From the NCBI GenBank assembly GCA_964594115.1, contig CAZQLD010000014.1, positions 1-24,296 of the forward strand: a DNA stretch of 24,296 nucleotides. The letters run 5' to 3'. This DNA is from MFWN01 sp964594115 (GTDB lineage: Archaea; Nanobdellota; Nanobdellia; Pacearchaeales; GW2011-AR1). A model generated the notes under the pieces. It ran no database searches and was not told the origin of the DNA. It was given only the letters and a program-made list of their open reading frames with translations. The first letter of the stretch is position 1. The number at the start of each line of letters is the position of its first letter. Of the stretch, positions 1 through 6,115 are shown piece after piece. The position numbers were made by a program, and so were the translations under genes.

Positions 1-53
1 ACGAGCTAGTTGCCAAGGTTAAAAAAGGAGAGATAATCTTGAGGAGAAAATGA
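1..53 (+). CDS. 3' end of a truncated upstream gene
   Basis: An open frame enters from the left edge and reads ELVAKVKKGEIILRRK before a TGA stop. That stop overlaps the ATG of the next gene as ATGA, the 4-base overlap typical of translationally coupled archaeal genes, which is the main reason to treat it as a real gene end. The tail is basic. Too little remains to name a family. Confidence 0.5.
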   Translation, partial: ELVAKVKKGEIILRRK

Positions 54-241
54 AAGAAACTTTGGAGGTAATTGGAGAATATCTTTTTGCTACGGGTGTA
101 AGCTTAATGGTAGTTGGGTTAGTTATATTGTCAAATAATCTTTATGTAATCTTCAGTGTAGGAATTACTATATTTTCTATTGGAGTGGCTATCAAGATAT
201 ATTTTAAAATAAAAAAAGAAGTTGAAGCTAAGAAAGGATAA
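50..241 (+). CDS. Small two-helix membrane protein, unknown function
   Basis: This is a 63-residue protein with two hydrophobic stretches, roughly residues 10-27 and 31-51, separated by a short polar turn (SNNL). A Lys/Glu-rich tail (KIKKEVEAKKG) probably lies in the cytoplasm, giving a helical hairpin in the membrane. The ATG overlaps the stop of the preceding truncated gene, and a GAGGAG Shine-Dalgarno-like sequence lies at 41-46, somewhat close to the start. I recognise no family. It probably belongs to the operon that enters from the left edge, and its function may relate to that missing partner. Confidence 0.6.
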   Translation: MKETLEVIGEYLFATGVSLMVVGLVILSNNLYVIFSVGITIFSIGVAIKIYFKIKKEVEAKKG

Positions 242-258
242 ATAAACCTTCGTCAAAA

Positions 259-519
259 ATGAAAACCAAAAAATGGGTGCAGGATGTGACAACAGATTCT
301 ACTTACCCTCCTGAAGGGATATTTACAAAAGATGCTGAGACAATAGCAAGAGTTATGGCTAAAAAAGATGTAAGCCCTAAAGGAATAGGCTCTGCTATAA
401 GAATGGTTCAGTATTTTATCAACAGGGCAGGGAAAGGGCTCTCAAAAAAGAGGAAAAAAGAGCTGGAAAAAGCAAAAAAACTGCTGCAAGAAAGGATGAA
501 ATCAAAAAAAGCTCAATAA
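259..519 (+). CDS. DUF3175 family protein
   Basis: This 86-residue basic protein matches the DUF3175 pattern as I remember it: an N-terminal KKWVQDVT, a GIFTKDAETIARVM segment, and a conserved core MVQYFINRAGKGL followed by a Lys-rich helix (residues about 60-86). Members are short soluble proteins of unknown function found in bacteria and archaea. It lies 17 bp after the preceding membrane-protein gene and could be co-transcribed. No Shine-Dalgarno sequence is evident; the ATG chosen gives the full family length. The Lys-rich C-terminal helix could bind nucleic acid, but that is speculation. Confidence 0.75.
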   Translation: MKTKKWVQDVTTDSTYPPEGIFTKDAETIARVMAKKDVSPKGIGSAIRMVQYFINRAGKGLSKKRKKELEKAKKLLQERMKSKKAQ

Positions 520-539
520 AACTTAAAAAGAAATAGGAA

Positions 540-556
540 TTCTAACAGCTAGATTA
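540..556. repeat. 17-bp direct repeat, copy 1
   Basis: TTCTAACAGCTAGATTA occurs here and again at 2136-2152 with identical sequence and orientation. This copy starts 8 nt past the stop codon of the minus-strand gene at 565-1323. Together the copies bracket the two genes at 565-1323 and 1395-2042. Confidence 0.7.
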
Positions 557-564
557 AAAGAAGT

Positions 565-1323
565 TTACTTATTACTTATTCTTAAATGTAACCGGATATA
601 CTCTTCCAGGAATTCCTCAAATTTTCCAGGGTGGGGGCCAGATTCATCATCCCAAGTGAAAGGCCCTTCACTAGTCTCATGATCATCATCAATTTCGCAC
701 TCGTAAAAACATTGATATTTTTCTTCACTAAAATAAATTGTTTCTGCTCCTCCAAGATTTTCAAGTTGCTCTTCAGTTAAGCTTCTGTTATTTTTATCTT
801 CATCACAAAACCAACAGACCCAATGAAACATAAGAAGATAATATTCCCTATTTATAAGTTCATTTATCTTTTCTTGCCTTTTTCTAAGCTTTCTTGCAAT
901 ACTCACCTTAATTAGGTCCTCTAATTTTGATCTTTCAGCTAATTCAAACGTTGAAATCTCTGCTTCTGCATTTGATTTAATTTTTGCTTTACAGTCTTGT
1001 TCAAATCTCTTAATTCTTTGAATAGACTCTTTTTTTAATTCGTTTAAATCCCTATCATATTCTCCTGTTTGCACAACTAAATCTAGACCCTTAGAATACC
1101 ATCTTATATCTGAGATTCCCATCTCCCTATAATCTTTTATTTTTTCTGCGCTTGTATATCCTAATTCACACACGCAAACCAATTTTCCATCTTTTTTTAT
1201 TTGAATATCAGGATAAAAACCTCCAGAAATAATTCGTTCAAAAAGGTAATCATATTCAGAAGAGGGGTAATCTTTTTCTAAATGTTTTTTACATTCATTT
1301 AATAATTTGGTTGGATGTGGCAT
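565..1323 (-). CDS. Unknown protein with possible nuclease-like N-terminal domain and coiled coil
   Basis: The protein has 252 residues. Residues about 24-85 suggest an alpha/beta core in the style of CoiA or restriction endonuclease-like proteins: YDYLFERI, then PDI (38-40), a beta strand ending in CELG (52-55), then AEKIKDYREMGISDIRW, which recalls the 'K..Y...GI.DIRW' segment of competence and nuclease families. The usual ExK is replaced by ELG, so catalytic activity is uncertain. Residues about 90-160 are charged helices, probably coiled coil. The C-terminal part has a CWFC pair, further cysteines and many acidic residues. The gene is single, on the minus strand, and carries the shared 5' leader found at four other genes here. 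Function unknown; the nuclease idea is inference. Confidence 0.6.
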   Translation of the reverse strand: MPHPTKLLNECKKHLEKDYPSSEYDYLFERIISGGFYPDIQIKKDGKLVCVCELGYTSAEKIKDYREMGISDIRWYSKGLDLVVQTGEYDRDLNELKKESIQRIKRFEQDCKAKIKSNAEAEISTFELAERSKLEDLIKVSIARKLRKRQEKINELINREYYLLMFHWVCWFCDEDKNNRSLTEEQLENLGGAETIYFSEEKYQCFYECEIDDDHETSEGPFTWDDESGPHPGKFEEFLEEYIRLHLRISNK

Positions 1324-1362
1324 TTCAATATTATCGGAACTCTTCTTCCCTTTTTGGGTTCA
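1324..1362 (-). promoter_or_regulatory. Shared 5' leader motif, copy 1
   Basis: Read on the minus strand, AACCCAAAAAGGG is followed by AAGAAGAGTTCCGAT and then an A/T spacer to the ATG at 1323. The same order of elements precedes the starts at 2042, 3069 and 4303, and a weaker form precedes 2640. A TATA-like AAATTTAAAAAC about 25 nt upstream would start transcription near the AACCC, so the motif is probably the mRNA leader. There is no ordinary Shine-Dalgarno sequence. Confidence 0.6.
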
Positions 1363-1394
1363 AAATAGGGAGATTTTGAATGTTTTTAAATTTT

Positions 1395-2042
1395 TTATTT
1401 GAGTTTGCCAGTAAAATATTCTCCAAAAAGTTCCTTGATTCTTCTGTAGGTTGCTAGTTCTATTTGTTTCCATTTTTCTGGGCTATATTTTAATGCTTCG
1501 ATCGCACTCCCAAAGGCGGATCTTAATGTATCCATGCCTGCAGTTCCATATTTTTTGAATTCGGATCTGTTAACACAAAACCTCCCAATTACTCCCTCTG
1601 TGAACTCAATTTCATTATGGTCTATAGGTCTTGCTAAAAAAGCCCTAAGCTCTTTTGTTAAGTGCAAGGCAACTTCTTCTGTTTTGGCTCTTGAACCAAC
1701 ATAAATGGTAAATATTTTTCCCATATCAGCTTCCCCACCAAATAAGTATTTATGCCAATACATTTTATGAATCAAGAATTCTGAAACCTCTCTTACATTT
1801 TGTGGGAGGACGTTTAAGTGTAGTTTCCATCCTGTATTGCATTTATCTTTAATTAGAAAATCAAATCTACTTGGATCTATATCATATTTTGAATCACTAT
1901 ATTCTTCCATTATGGAAGTCCATAGTTCATGATCTTGCGATTCAAAAACCGGAAGTTTTTGCGATAAAGGATGTTTGGTTTTTTGATGAAGAACTTCTAG
2001 TTCTGCAATTTCAACAAGTGAAGGTTGTTCTCTTGATTCCAT
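1395..2042 (-). CDS. Unknown protein with possible phosphothreonine lyase-like (OspF/SpvC, LanKC/LanL-type) motifs
   Basis: The protein has 215 residues from the chosen start. The open frame has an earlier ATG at 2054, but aligning the shared leader with the other genes places the true start at 2042 (MESREQ). The central region has GWKLHLNV (residues 71-78) with a KxH pair, HKYLFG (97-102) and GKIFTIYVGS (108-117), followed by a helix (LTKELRAFL). This order resembles the lyase domain of class III/IV lanthipeptide synthetases (GWKIHVSA, FKF, GKFITIY) and the SpvC/OspF lyases, where the KxH residues are catalytic. This is recalled pattern similarity only; no kinase, cyclase or precursor peptide is nearby. 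An alternative is an unrelated toxin- or effector-like fold. Confidence 0.55.
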   Translation of the reverse strand: MESREQPSLVEIAELEVLHQKTKHPLSQKLPVFESQDHELWTSIMEEYSDSKYDIDPSRFDFLIKDKCNTGWKLHLNVLPQNVREVSEFLIHKMYWHKYLFGGEADMGKIFTIYVGSRAKTEEVALHLTKELRAFLARPIDHNEIEFTEGVIGRFCVNRSEFKKYGTAGMDTLRSAFGSAIEALKYSPEKWKQIELATYRRIKELFGEYFTGKLK

Positions 2043-2082
2043 TTTGAATATCATCGGAACTCTTTCCCTTTTGGGTTGAAAA
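2043..2082 (-). promoter_or_regulatory. Shared 5' leader motif, copy 2
   Basis: On the minus strand AACCCAAAAGGG is followed by AAAGAGTTCCGAT and an A/T spacer to the ATG at 2042. The GAT of the motif here runs into an out-of-register ATG (2054), which explains the slightly longer open frame. A TATA-like AATTTAAATAAATC at about 2093-2107 sits roughly 25 nt upstream of AACCC. Confidence 0.6.
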
Positions 2083-2135
2083 TATAGAGAATGATTTATT
2101 TAAATTTTTCTATTTTCGGATAATATAAATAGAAT

Positions 2136-2152
2136 TTCTAACAGCTAGATTA
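2136..2152. repeat. 17-bp direct repeat, copy 2
   Basis: This is an exact copy of TTCTAACAGCTAGATTA (first copy 540-556). It lies 11 nt past the stop of the minus-strand gene 2164-2640, so both copies sit just 3' of a shared-leader gene. Confidence 0.7.
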
Positions 2153-2163
2153 TCTGCCTTTAT

Positions 2164-2640
2164 TTACTCTTTAGAATCTTGAATAGGAACTATTGAAAAT
2201 TCATATCTCACAGCAACTTTTTTTAATCTTTTTGATAAATATTCATCTATTTTTGCAGGATCTTTATAAAAAATATTTCGCATACTTATATGCTCTAAAC
2301 CTTTAATAGTTAACCCGATTCCTTTCTCTAATTTTCCTTGTTTCACTAGATGCTCTCTGGCTGCATTTCTAATTGATTTCCTTTTTATATTAAAAGTCAG
2401 TTTAAGAAAAGGGTTTGCTTGGTTGGCAAGGTAGTCTCGATGCATGCTGCTTCTTAGATGTCTTTGAGGTTCTTTGCCTAATAATTCAAAAAAAACATCA
2501 GTTATTTCATCACTAGTGACTACTTCTGCTTCATTATCTAAATACTTACTAACTGCTTCAGCTATTCTCTGATTTGTCTGCATTCTTTCCCCTCGCTCAG
2601 CAGGCAGTTTTATTCCAGCAAAATAATCTCTTAATGCCAT
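2164..2640 (-). CDS. Unknown protein, possibly helix-turn-helix type
   Basis: The protein has 158 residues, is mostly helical and basic (many Lys/Arg), and has no membrane segment or cysteine cluster. Residues about 20-115 read like a helical domain with a small winged turn: TNQRIAEAVSKYLDN, TSDEITDVFFELLG, then a basic helix KRKSIRNAAREHLVKQGKL and GIGLTIKGLEHI, which could be a winged-helix wing. The C-terminal part (DEYLSKRLKKVAVRYEF) is basic and amphipathic. No family is recognised. It has a weak copy of the shared 5' leader. DNA or RNA binding is inferred from composition only. Confidence 0.55.
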   Translation of the reverse strand: MALRDYFAGIKLPAERGERMQTNQRIAEAVSKYLDNEAEVVTSDEITDVFFELLGKEPQRHLRSSMHRDYLANQANPFLKLTFNIKRKSIRNAAREHLVKQGKLEKGIGLTIKGLEHISMRNIFYKDPAKIDEYLSKRLKKVAVRYEFSIVPIQDSKE

Positions 2641-2670
2641 TTTAATTTATCATAACTCTTTCTGATGTTT
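2641..2670 (-). promoter_or_regulatory. Shared 5' leader motif, weak copy
   Basis: On the minus strand AGAAAGAGTTATGATAAATT precedes the ATG at 2640. It keeps the AAAGAGTT.TGAT core and the A/T spacer, but CCC...GGG is replaced by ACATCAG, so the mini-hairpin part is lost. Confidence 0.45.
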
Positions 2671-2697
2671 TTATTTTGTAAAGAAAACCCTTTGCTC

Positions 2698-3069
2698 CTA
2701 AGGGGAAAAAATACTAATTAGTTTCTTTATTCCTGTTAATTTTCTTGGTTCATAGTTTTTACAATCCTCAACTACATCACGACACCGATTATATATTTTT
2801 GCCTGACTAGGTATTCCACATAAATAACTAATGGGAGTTGGTGGAGAAAATATCGGTACTTCTGGTGGATGATAACCCTGAAAGTTTTCTGCTTCTCGCA
2901 GTTCAAGTCGCTCTCTTTCTTCTTCTGATTTTGGGTGTGCTCTACAAAGATCATCTGTTCCCCATACAGTTCTTATAGAAAGATGATTTGCACATTGCAA
3001 ACATTTCGCTATTTTTTCTAAATGTGCCGCTATCCTTTGTTCTTTCTGTGCACGATGATCTTCTTCCAT
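2698..3069 (-). CDS. Small cysteine-rich protein, possible metal site
   Basis: The protein has 123 residues. A Cx2C pair (KCLQC, residues 23-26) is followed by DDLCRAHP, then YLCG, NRC and DCKNYEPR towards the C-terminus. Six cysteines with an AHP histidine suggest a zinc or iron-sulfur site; the spacing CRAHP...C...RC..DCKNYEP recalls small cysteine-cluster proteins seen in archaeal genomes, but I cannot name a family. The N-terminus is a charged helix. It is transcribed alone behind its own shared leader copy. No signal peptide is visible, so it should be cytoplasmic. Confidence 0.55.
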   Translation of the reverse strand: MEEDHRAQKEQRIAAHLEKIAKCLQCANHLSIRTVWGTDDLCRAHPKSEEERERLELREAENFQGYHPPEVPIFSPPTPISYLCGIPSQAKIYNRCRDVVEDCKNYEPRKLTGIKKLISIFSP

Positions 3070-3105
3070 TTTAATTTATCAGAACTCTTTCCCAGAGGTT
3101 TTTTC
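3070..3105 (-). promoter_or_regulatory. Shared 5' leader motif, copy 4
   Basis: On the minus strand AACCTCTGGGAAAGAGTTCT is followed by GATAAATTAAA and the ATG at 3069. CC-TCT-GG replaces CCC-AAAA-GGG: the loop changed but the arms can still pair, which mildly favours a hairpin. The core AAAGAGTTCTGAT is intact. Confidence 0.6.
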
Positions 3106-3139
3106 TAAAGATTTTAATTCTTGTTTTTTCATCTTGATT

Positions 3140-3871
3140 TTAAGGTTTTTTTAATTCTAACCCAAATTCCCCTAATGCATTTATTATAGAATCTAATCTA
3201 TTTTTGCCGAATCCTTTTATTATTGATAACTCTGAGCTTGTTTTTTCAATTAAGTCTCTAAAAGAGATTATGTTTGCCTTTCTCAATGCCTTAATTGTTC
3301 TTATGTCTATTCTTAACCTTGATGTATTTGTTTCAAGTAAATCTACTGGAAAATCTTGGATTTTTCCAGAATAAAGATTCCTTATGTATAATAGCTTATC
3401 TACTTCTGTTCTTTTTGAAAACATATATTCTCTCCATGCTTTAGCTTCATGCCCTACTATTTCTGCTTCCCAAGCACAATCTGCTTCCCAAGCACAATAA
3501 GCTCCAACCTCTTCTGCCTTTTTAAGACTAAAGTTTTGATTTAAAATGCCACTTTCCCCAAATGTGTAAATATTAGGAGTGATTATAGAAGGATAATCTC
3601 CCCCCCATATATTAACATTCAGAACACCTTCAGAAAGTATAAGAAAGCCTAGTCCAATCTTACGATCTATACTGCCTAATTTTAATTCCCTTTCTACAAA
3701 AAATTTAGCAAAATCTATTTCCTGTCTAGTAAATGGCTTTGTTTTTTTACAAAGCATAGAATATACTTTTAGAGCAGCTACATCTTGCTCATAAACTGGT
3801 TCATGAGTCCTGACAATCCTTGTTTTAGGTTTGTATTTTTCAAAATTTCCTAAATTTTCTAAGTTTTGCAT
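3140..3871 (-). CDS. Unknown protein with C-terminal RNA polymerase alpha-CTD-like helix-hairpin-helix domain
   Basis: The protein has 243 residues. The last ~58 residues closely follow the alpha-CTD/helix-hairpin-helix pattern: a first helix IRTIKALRKANI, then SFRDLIEKTSSEL, the hairpin IIKGFGKNRLDSI, and a closing LGEFGLELKK. In bacterial RNA polymerase alpha this fold binds DNA and activators; similar HhH domains occur in other nucleic-acid proteins. The first ~180 residues are unrecognised. Residues about 125-136 contain a perfect hexapeptide-scale duplication (CAWEAD/CAWEAE) from an 18-bp tandem repeat. The gene follows 3881-4303 after 9 nt and has no leader motif of its own, so the two form an operon. 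The DNA-binding role is inferred. Confidence 0.65.
   Translation of the reverse strand: MQNLENLGNFEKYKPKTRIVRTHEPVYEQDVAALKVYSMLCKKTKPFTRQEIDFAKFFVERELKLGSIDRKIGLGFLILSEGVLNVNIWGGDYPSIITPNIYTFGESGILNQNFSLKKAEEVGAYCAWEADCAWEAEIVGHEAKAWREYMFSKRTEVDKLLYIRNLYSGKIQDFPVDLLETNTSRLRIDIRTIKALRKANIISFRDLIEKTSSELSIIKGFGKNRLDSIINALGEFGLELKKP
3462..3497. repeat. 18-bp perfect tandem duplication inside a gene
   Basis: TCTGCTTCCCAAGCACAA occurs twice back to back (3462-3479 and 3480-3497). It is in frame and doubles the CAWEA(D/E) peptide of the alpha-CTD-like protein. The lack of differences suggests a recent event. Confidence 0.9.
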
Positions 3872-3880
3872 TTTAATTAT

Positions 3881-4303
3881 TTATGTTTCTATAAAATATT
3901 TATCTAATTTGAATTTTTCTCCAGCTTTTAATGCTTTTGATTCTGGGGGATTAATATGCTCAATTTTTGAAATATGTTGGTGAAAAATCCTATACATAGT
4001 AAGAGTATCAGATAACCTGATAACAGTCTCTTGTTTACCATTATAACTTATTTTTGTGATAACAGGCCCTGTATAATCTTCTCGTGTGCTCTTTGGAATA
4101 AATTCAGATGCAAGAGAGTGTCCTTTATTCTCTGGGATAATTAGTATTTCATTCCTGCAACTTGCAACCCTTATTTCCCCTTCAACACATTTAGTTAATG
4201 AAGGATGATTAGTATCTTTAAGAAGCCCAAGAGTTAGTCTTGTACTCATTAGAGTATCAAGTGCTTGTTTTAATTTATTTCTCTTAGTTTGCCGTTTTGC
4301 CAT
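3881..4303 (-). CDS. Unknown basic protein, first gene of a two-gene operon
   Basis: The protein has 140 residues. The N-terminus is strongly basic (AKRQTKRNKLKQ), followed by a helix, then mostly beta strands (EIRVASCRNEILIIPE, GPVITKISYNGKQETVIRL). Two cysteines are isolated. I recognise no family. It is the promoter-proximal gene of a pair with the alpha-CTD-like protein (9-nt gap) and carries the shared leader at its start, so the leader would control both. The basic N-terminus would fit nucleic-acid binding, but nothing more specific can be said. Confidence 0.55.
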   Translation of the reverse strand: MAKRQTKRNKLKQALDTLMSTRLTLGLLKDTNHPSLTKCVEGEIRVASCRNEILIIPENKGHSLASEFIPKSTREDYTGPVITKISYNGKQETVIRLSDTLTMYRIFHQHISKIEHINPPESKALKAGEKFKLDKYFIET

Positions 4304-4345
4304 TTTAATTATCTATCAGAACTCTTTCTCCCTTTTGGGGTTAAT
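4304..4345 (-). promoter_or_regulatory. Shared 5' leader motif, copy 5
   Basis: On the minus strand AACCCCAAAAGGGAG is followed by AAAGAGTTCTGAT and an A/T spacer to the ATG at 4303. A TATA-like CTTAAAAACC lies about 25 nt upstream of the AACCCC, placing the likely transcript start at the beginning of the motif. Confidence 0.6.
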
Positions 4346-4433
4346 TTATTATGATTTTGGGGTTTTTAAGGTTTATTATTTGAGGGGGAAAATTTAAAAA
4401 GAAGTGAACACTTATAAATGAGAAATAAGAAAA

Positions 4434-4892
4434 ATGGAAATCTCATGGAAAACTTTAATCTTAAGTTTTGTAATTGTTTATTTAGTGGCATTTATAGGAA
4501 GTTTATTCACAAGAGGAAATATTGATACAGAATGGTACCAGAGCATTAGGCCTTCAATAACCCCGCCAAACTGGATTTTTCCAGTTGTTTGGAATATCCT
4601 TTTCTTTTTAATAGCACTCTCTTTATATTTTGTGGGTGTAAATAGCGAGGGAGCTAGGAAAAAAATAGCTTTGGTTTTTGGAATTAACTTTATTCTCAAT
4701 ATACTCTGGAGTGTTTTTTATTTTTCTATGCAGAAACCCCTTTATGCCTTTTTTGACCTAATCCTGCTGTGGATTTCTATATTTTATTTGATAATCTTCT
4801 GCTGGAAAATTGACAAAAAAGCAGGTTATTTGTTAATACCTTATCTTTTGTGGGTTAGTTTTGCTGGAGTTTTGAACTGGTTGAGCATATGA
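4434..4892 (+). CDS. tspO: TspO/MBR family membrane protein
   Basis: The protein has 152 residues with five hydrophobic segments, the family's usual size and topology. Family signatures are present: WYQSIRPSITPPNWIFPVVWNILF (the WY..l.kPs..PP...F...W motif, residues about 34-57), NFILNILWSVFYF in the middle, and PYLLWVSFAGVLNWLSI at the end. TspO proteins bind porphyrins, hemes or steroid-like ligands and are linked to stress and tetrapyrrole handling; the ligand here is unknown. It is transcribed divergently from the shared-leader operon at 3140-4303. A TATA-like AATTTAAAAA at 4391-4400 would give a short leader. Confidence 0.9.
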   Translation: MEISWKTLILSFVIVYLVAFIGSLFTRGNIDTEWYQSIRPSITPPNWIFPVVWNILFFLIALSLYFVGVNSEGARKKIALVFGINFILNILWSVFYFSMQKPLYAFFDLILLWISIFYLIIFCWKIDKKAGYLLIPYLLWVSFAGVLNWLSI

Positions 4893-4905
4893 GATGAAAA
4901 AATAA

Positions 4906-4926
4906 GCGCTTAAAACTTTTAAGCGC
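4906..4926. terminator. Near-perfect AT-rich inverted repeat after tspO
   Basis: Arms GCGCTTAAAA (4906-4915) and TTTTAAGCGC (4917-4926) are perfectly complementary around one base. It lies 14 nt after the tspO stop and is followed by AAGCTTTATT. It may end the tspO transcript or act as an operator for the next gene; it shares GCTTAAAAGTTTTAA with three further stem-loops in this region. Confidence 0.5.
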
Positions 4927-4961
4927 AAGCTTTATTAAGAATTTTTGCTGTTAGTTAAGGT

Positions 4962-5255
4962 ATGAACTTTAAACCCACTTTACGGAAAGTGTTTGTAAGT
5001 ATTATTGTTTTGGTTGTTTTTACTTTTTTAGGTAGTTGGTATTATTCTAATAATTGTGCTACTATCCAATCTTTTAATTGTGATTTTGAATTAGGAGTTT
5101 GTGTTTCAGCAGGAGGATGCCCTTCAATGTGGTCTCTTGAATCTCTTGGTACTTCTTACTTATTTTTGGGCTTGTTTTCTTTTATTATAGCTTATTTTAT
5201 ATATAGTTCTTATTCAAAGAAAACAGAAAAAAGCGCTCAAAATGGCTTAAAATAG
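4962..5255 (+). CDS. Cys-rich two-helix membrane protein, unknown function
   Basis: The protein has 97 residues. A first membrane helix (about residues 9-28) is followed by an external-type loop with four cysteines (NNC, NC, GVC, GGC) spread over about 20 residues, then a second helix (about 63-83) and a Lys-rich cytoplasmic tail. Four cysteines in one loop suggest two disulfides or a metal site outside the membrane. The pattern WYYSNNC...C...C...C is seen in small membrane proteins of prokaryotes that I cannot name. It lies 69 bp after tspO and may share its transcript. Confidence 0.6.
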   Translation: MNFKPTLRKVFVSIIVLVVFTFLGSWYYSNNCATIQSFNCDFELGVCVSAGGCPSMWSLESLGTSYLFLGLFSFIIAYFIYSSYSKKTEKSAQNGLK

Positions 5256-5344
5256 CTCATTTTAGGCATTTTAAAATATTACGCATAATACATCTTGTGC
5301 GAAGCTTTTTACTGTTTTTACACTTAAATTAAGGTTTGCAGGAA

Positions 5345-5364
5345 CTTTTAAGCAATGCTAAAAG
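5345..5364. terminator. AT-rich stem-loop at the 3' side of 5373-5600
   Basis: Arms CTTTTA-GCA and TGC-TAAAAG pair with one bulged A. It sits just past the stop of the minus-strand gene 5373-5600, where a terminator or 3' processing element would be expected, and shares the AATGCT.AAAAG core with 6069-6087 and 6522-6541. Confidence 0.45.
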
Positions 5365-5372
5365 ATTTTGTT

Positions 5373-5600
5373 TTATGTATTCATCATTAATACTAACCCA
5401 CTCTGTCTTAATTCTTCATCTTTCAATCTTTCTTGTTCTAATATTGAATCCATTTCTGCTTGTGTATAACCTCTAACACATTTACTTCCTTCACAAACCT
5501 TAATTGGAAAAAGCCCTTGCCCACTAAAATAATCACCAGTAGTTAAGTTAACATAAAAATTTATACAACCAAGCTTACAAGTTATGATTTTTTCTGGCAT
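5373..5600 (-). CDS. Small protein with two Cys pairs, unknown function
   Basis: The protein has 75 residues. Two cysteine pairs, CKLGC (residues 8-12) and CEGSKC (36-41), are spaced like a small zinc-binding knuckle, separated by beta-type sequence (INFYVNLTTGDYF). The C-terminal half is a charged helix (TQAEMDSILEQERLKDEEL). I recognise no family. The start follows the stop of the upstream gene 5604-6008 by 3 nt, so the two are surely co-transcribed. Metal binding is inferred from the cysteine spacing only. Confidence 0.55.
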   Translation of the reverse strand: MPEKIITCKLGCINFYVNLTTGDYFSGQGLFPIKVCEGSKCVRGYTQAEMDSILEQERLKDEELRQSGLVLMMNT

Positions 5601-5603
5601 TTT

Positions 5604-6008
5604 TTACATTCCATGTTCTCTTACTAATTTTGGCATTCTTGGTCTAGGGTTTTCTAGTGCTTTCAAGCTTGTTAATAACTCCTTAGGCCTCATATGTATT
5701 TGTTTAAATGCTTCTAAAACTGAGATTGCTGTTTTCCTCCCATCAGCTTCATTTGAGCAAATAACCTCTATTTTTGTTTGTGAGGTGCTTTGAATATACA
5801 CTGTTCCTGTTTGAAAATCGTATAATGCACGATAACCTACAAGAGTTCCCCTTATAATCTCTTCTTGTTTGTCTACTAAATCTGCTCCAGGAATTCTGCT
5901 TATTAATTTTTCTACAGCTTCTATTATAGAAGTATATCCTATATGGTCTTTTCCAGCTACATAGCTCATAAATGTTCCATTAGAATCCTCAAAGATTGTT
6001 TCTCGCAT
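5604..6008 (-). CDS. Unknown alpha/beta protein, first gene of a two-gene operon
   Basis: The protein has 134 residues, soluble, with an apparent alternation of strands and helices: MRETIFEDSNGTFMSYVAG, a helix TSIIEAVEKLISRI, strands TLVGYRALYDFQTGTVYIQS and TKIEVICSN, then a helix and a basic Pro-rich tail (NPRPRMPKLVREHGM). No catalytic motif or known family is recognised. It is followed after 3 nt by the small two-Cys-pair protein. Its own leader lacks the motif shared by the genes at 565-4303. Confidence 0.55.
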   Translation of the reverse strand: MRETIFEDSNGTFMSYVAGKDHIGYTSIIEAVEKLISRIPGADLVDKQEEIIRGTLVGYRALYDFQTGTVYIQSTSQTKIEVICSNEADGRKTAISVLEAFKQIHMRPKELLTSLKALENPRPRMPKLVREHGM

Positions 6009-6068
6009 TTTTTATTAAGTTTTTTGAATTATTTAAAGATTTATGTAGTGTTTTGTATGGTTTTTTGG

Positions 6069-6087
6069 TTTTAAGCAATGCTTAAAA
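6069..6087. terminator. Perfect AT-rich palindrome at the 3' side of 6116-6424
   Basis: TTTTAAGCA and TGCTTAAAA pair perfectly around a single A. It lies past the stop of the minus-strand gene 6116-6424. It belongs to the same stem-loop family as 4906-4926, 5345-5364 and 6522-6541. Confidence 0.45.
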
Positions 6088-6115
6088 GTTTTAATCAAGG
6101 TCTTTTGCTATTTTT

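Noticed and set aside
540..2152. Integron attC sites as an explanation for the 17-bp repeats
   Set aside because: GTTAGA-like core bases are present on one strand, but no matching inverted partner with attC spacing lies nearby and no integrase gene is seen.
5584..5793. Open frame on the + strand over the 5604-6008 gene
   Set aside because: Antisense shadow with no start signal; the minus-strand frame is longer and forms a tight operon.
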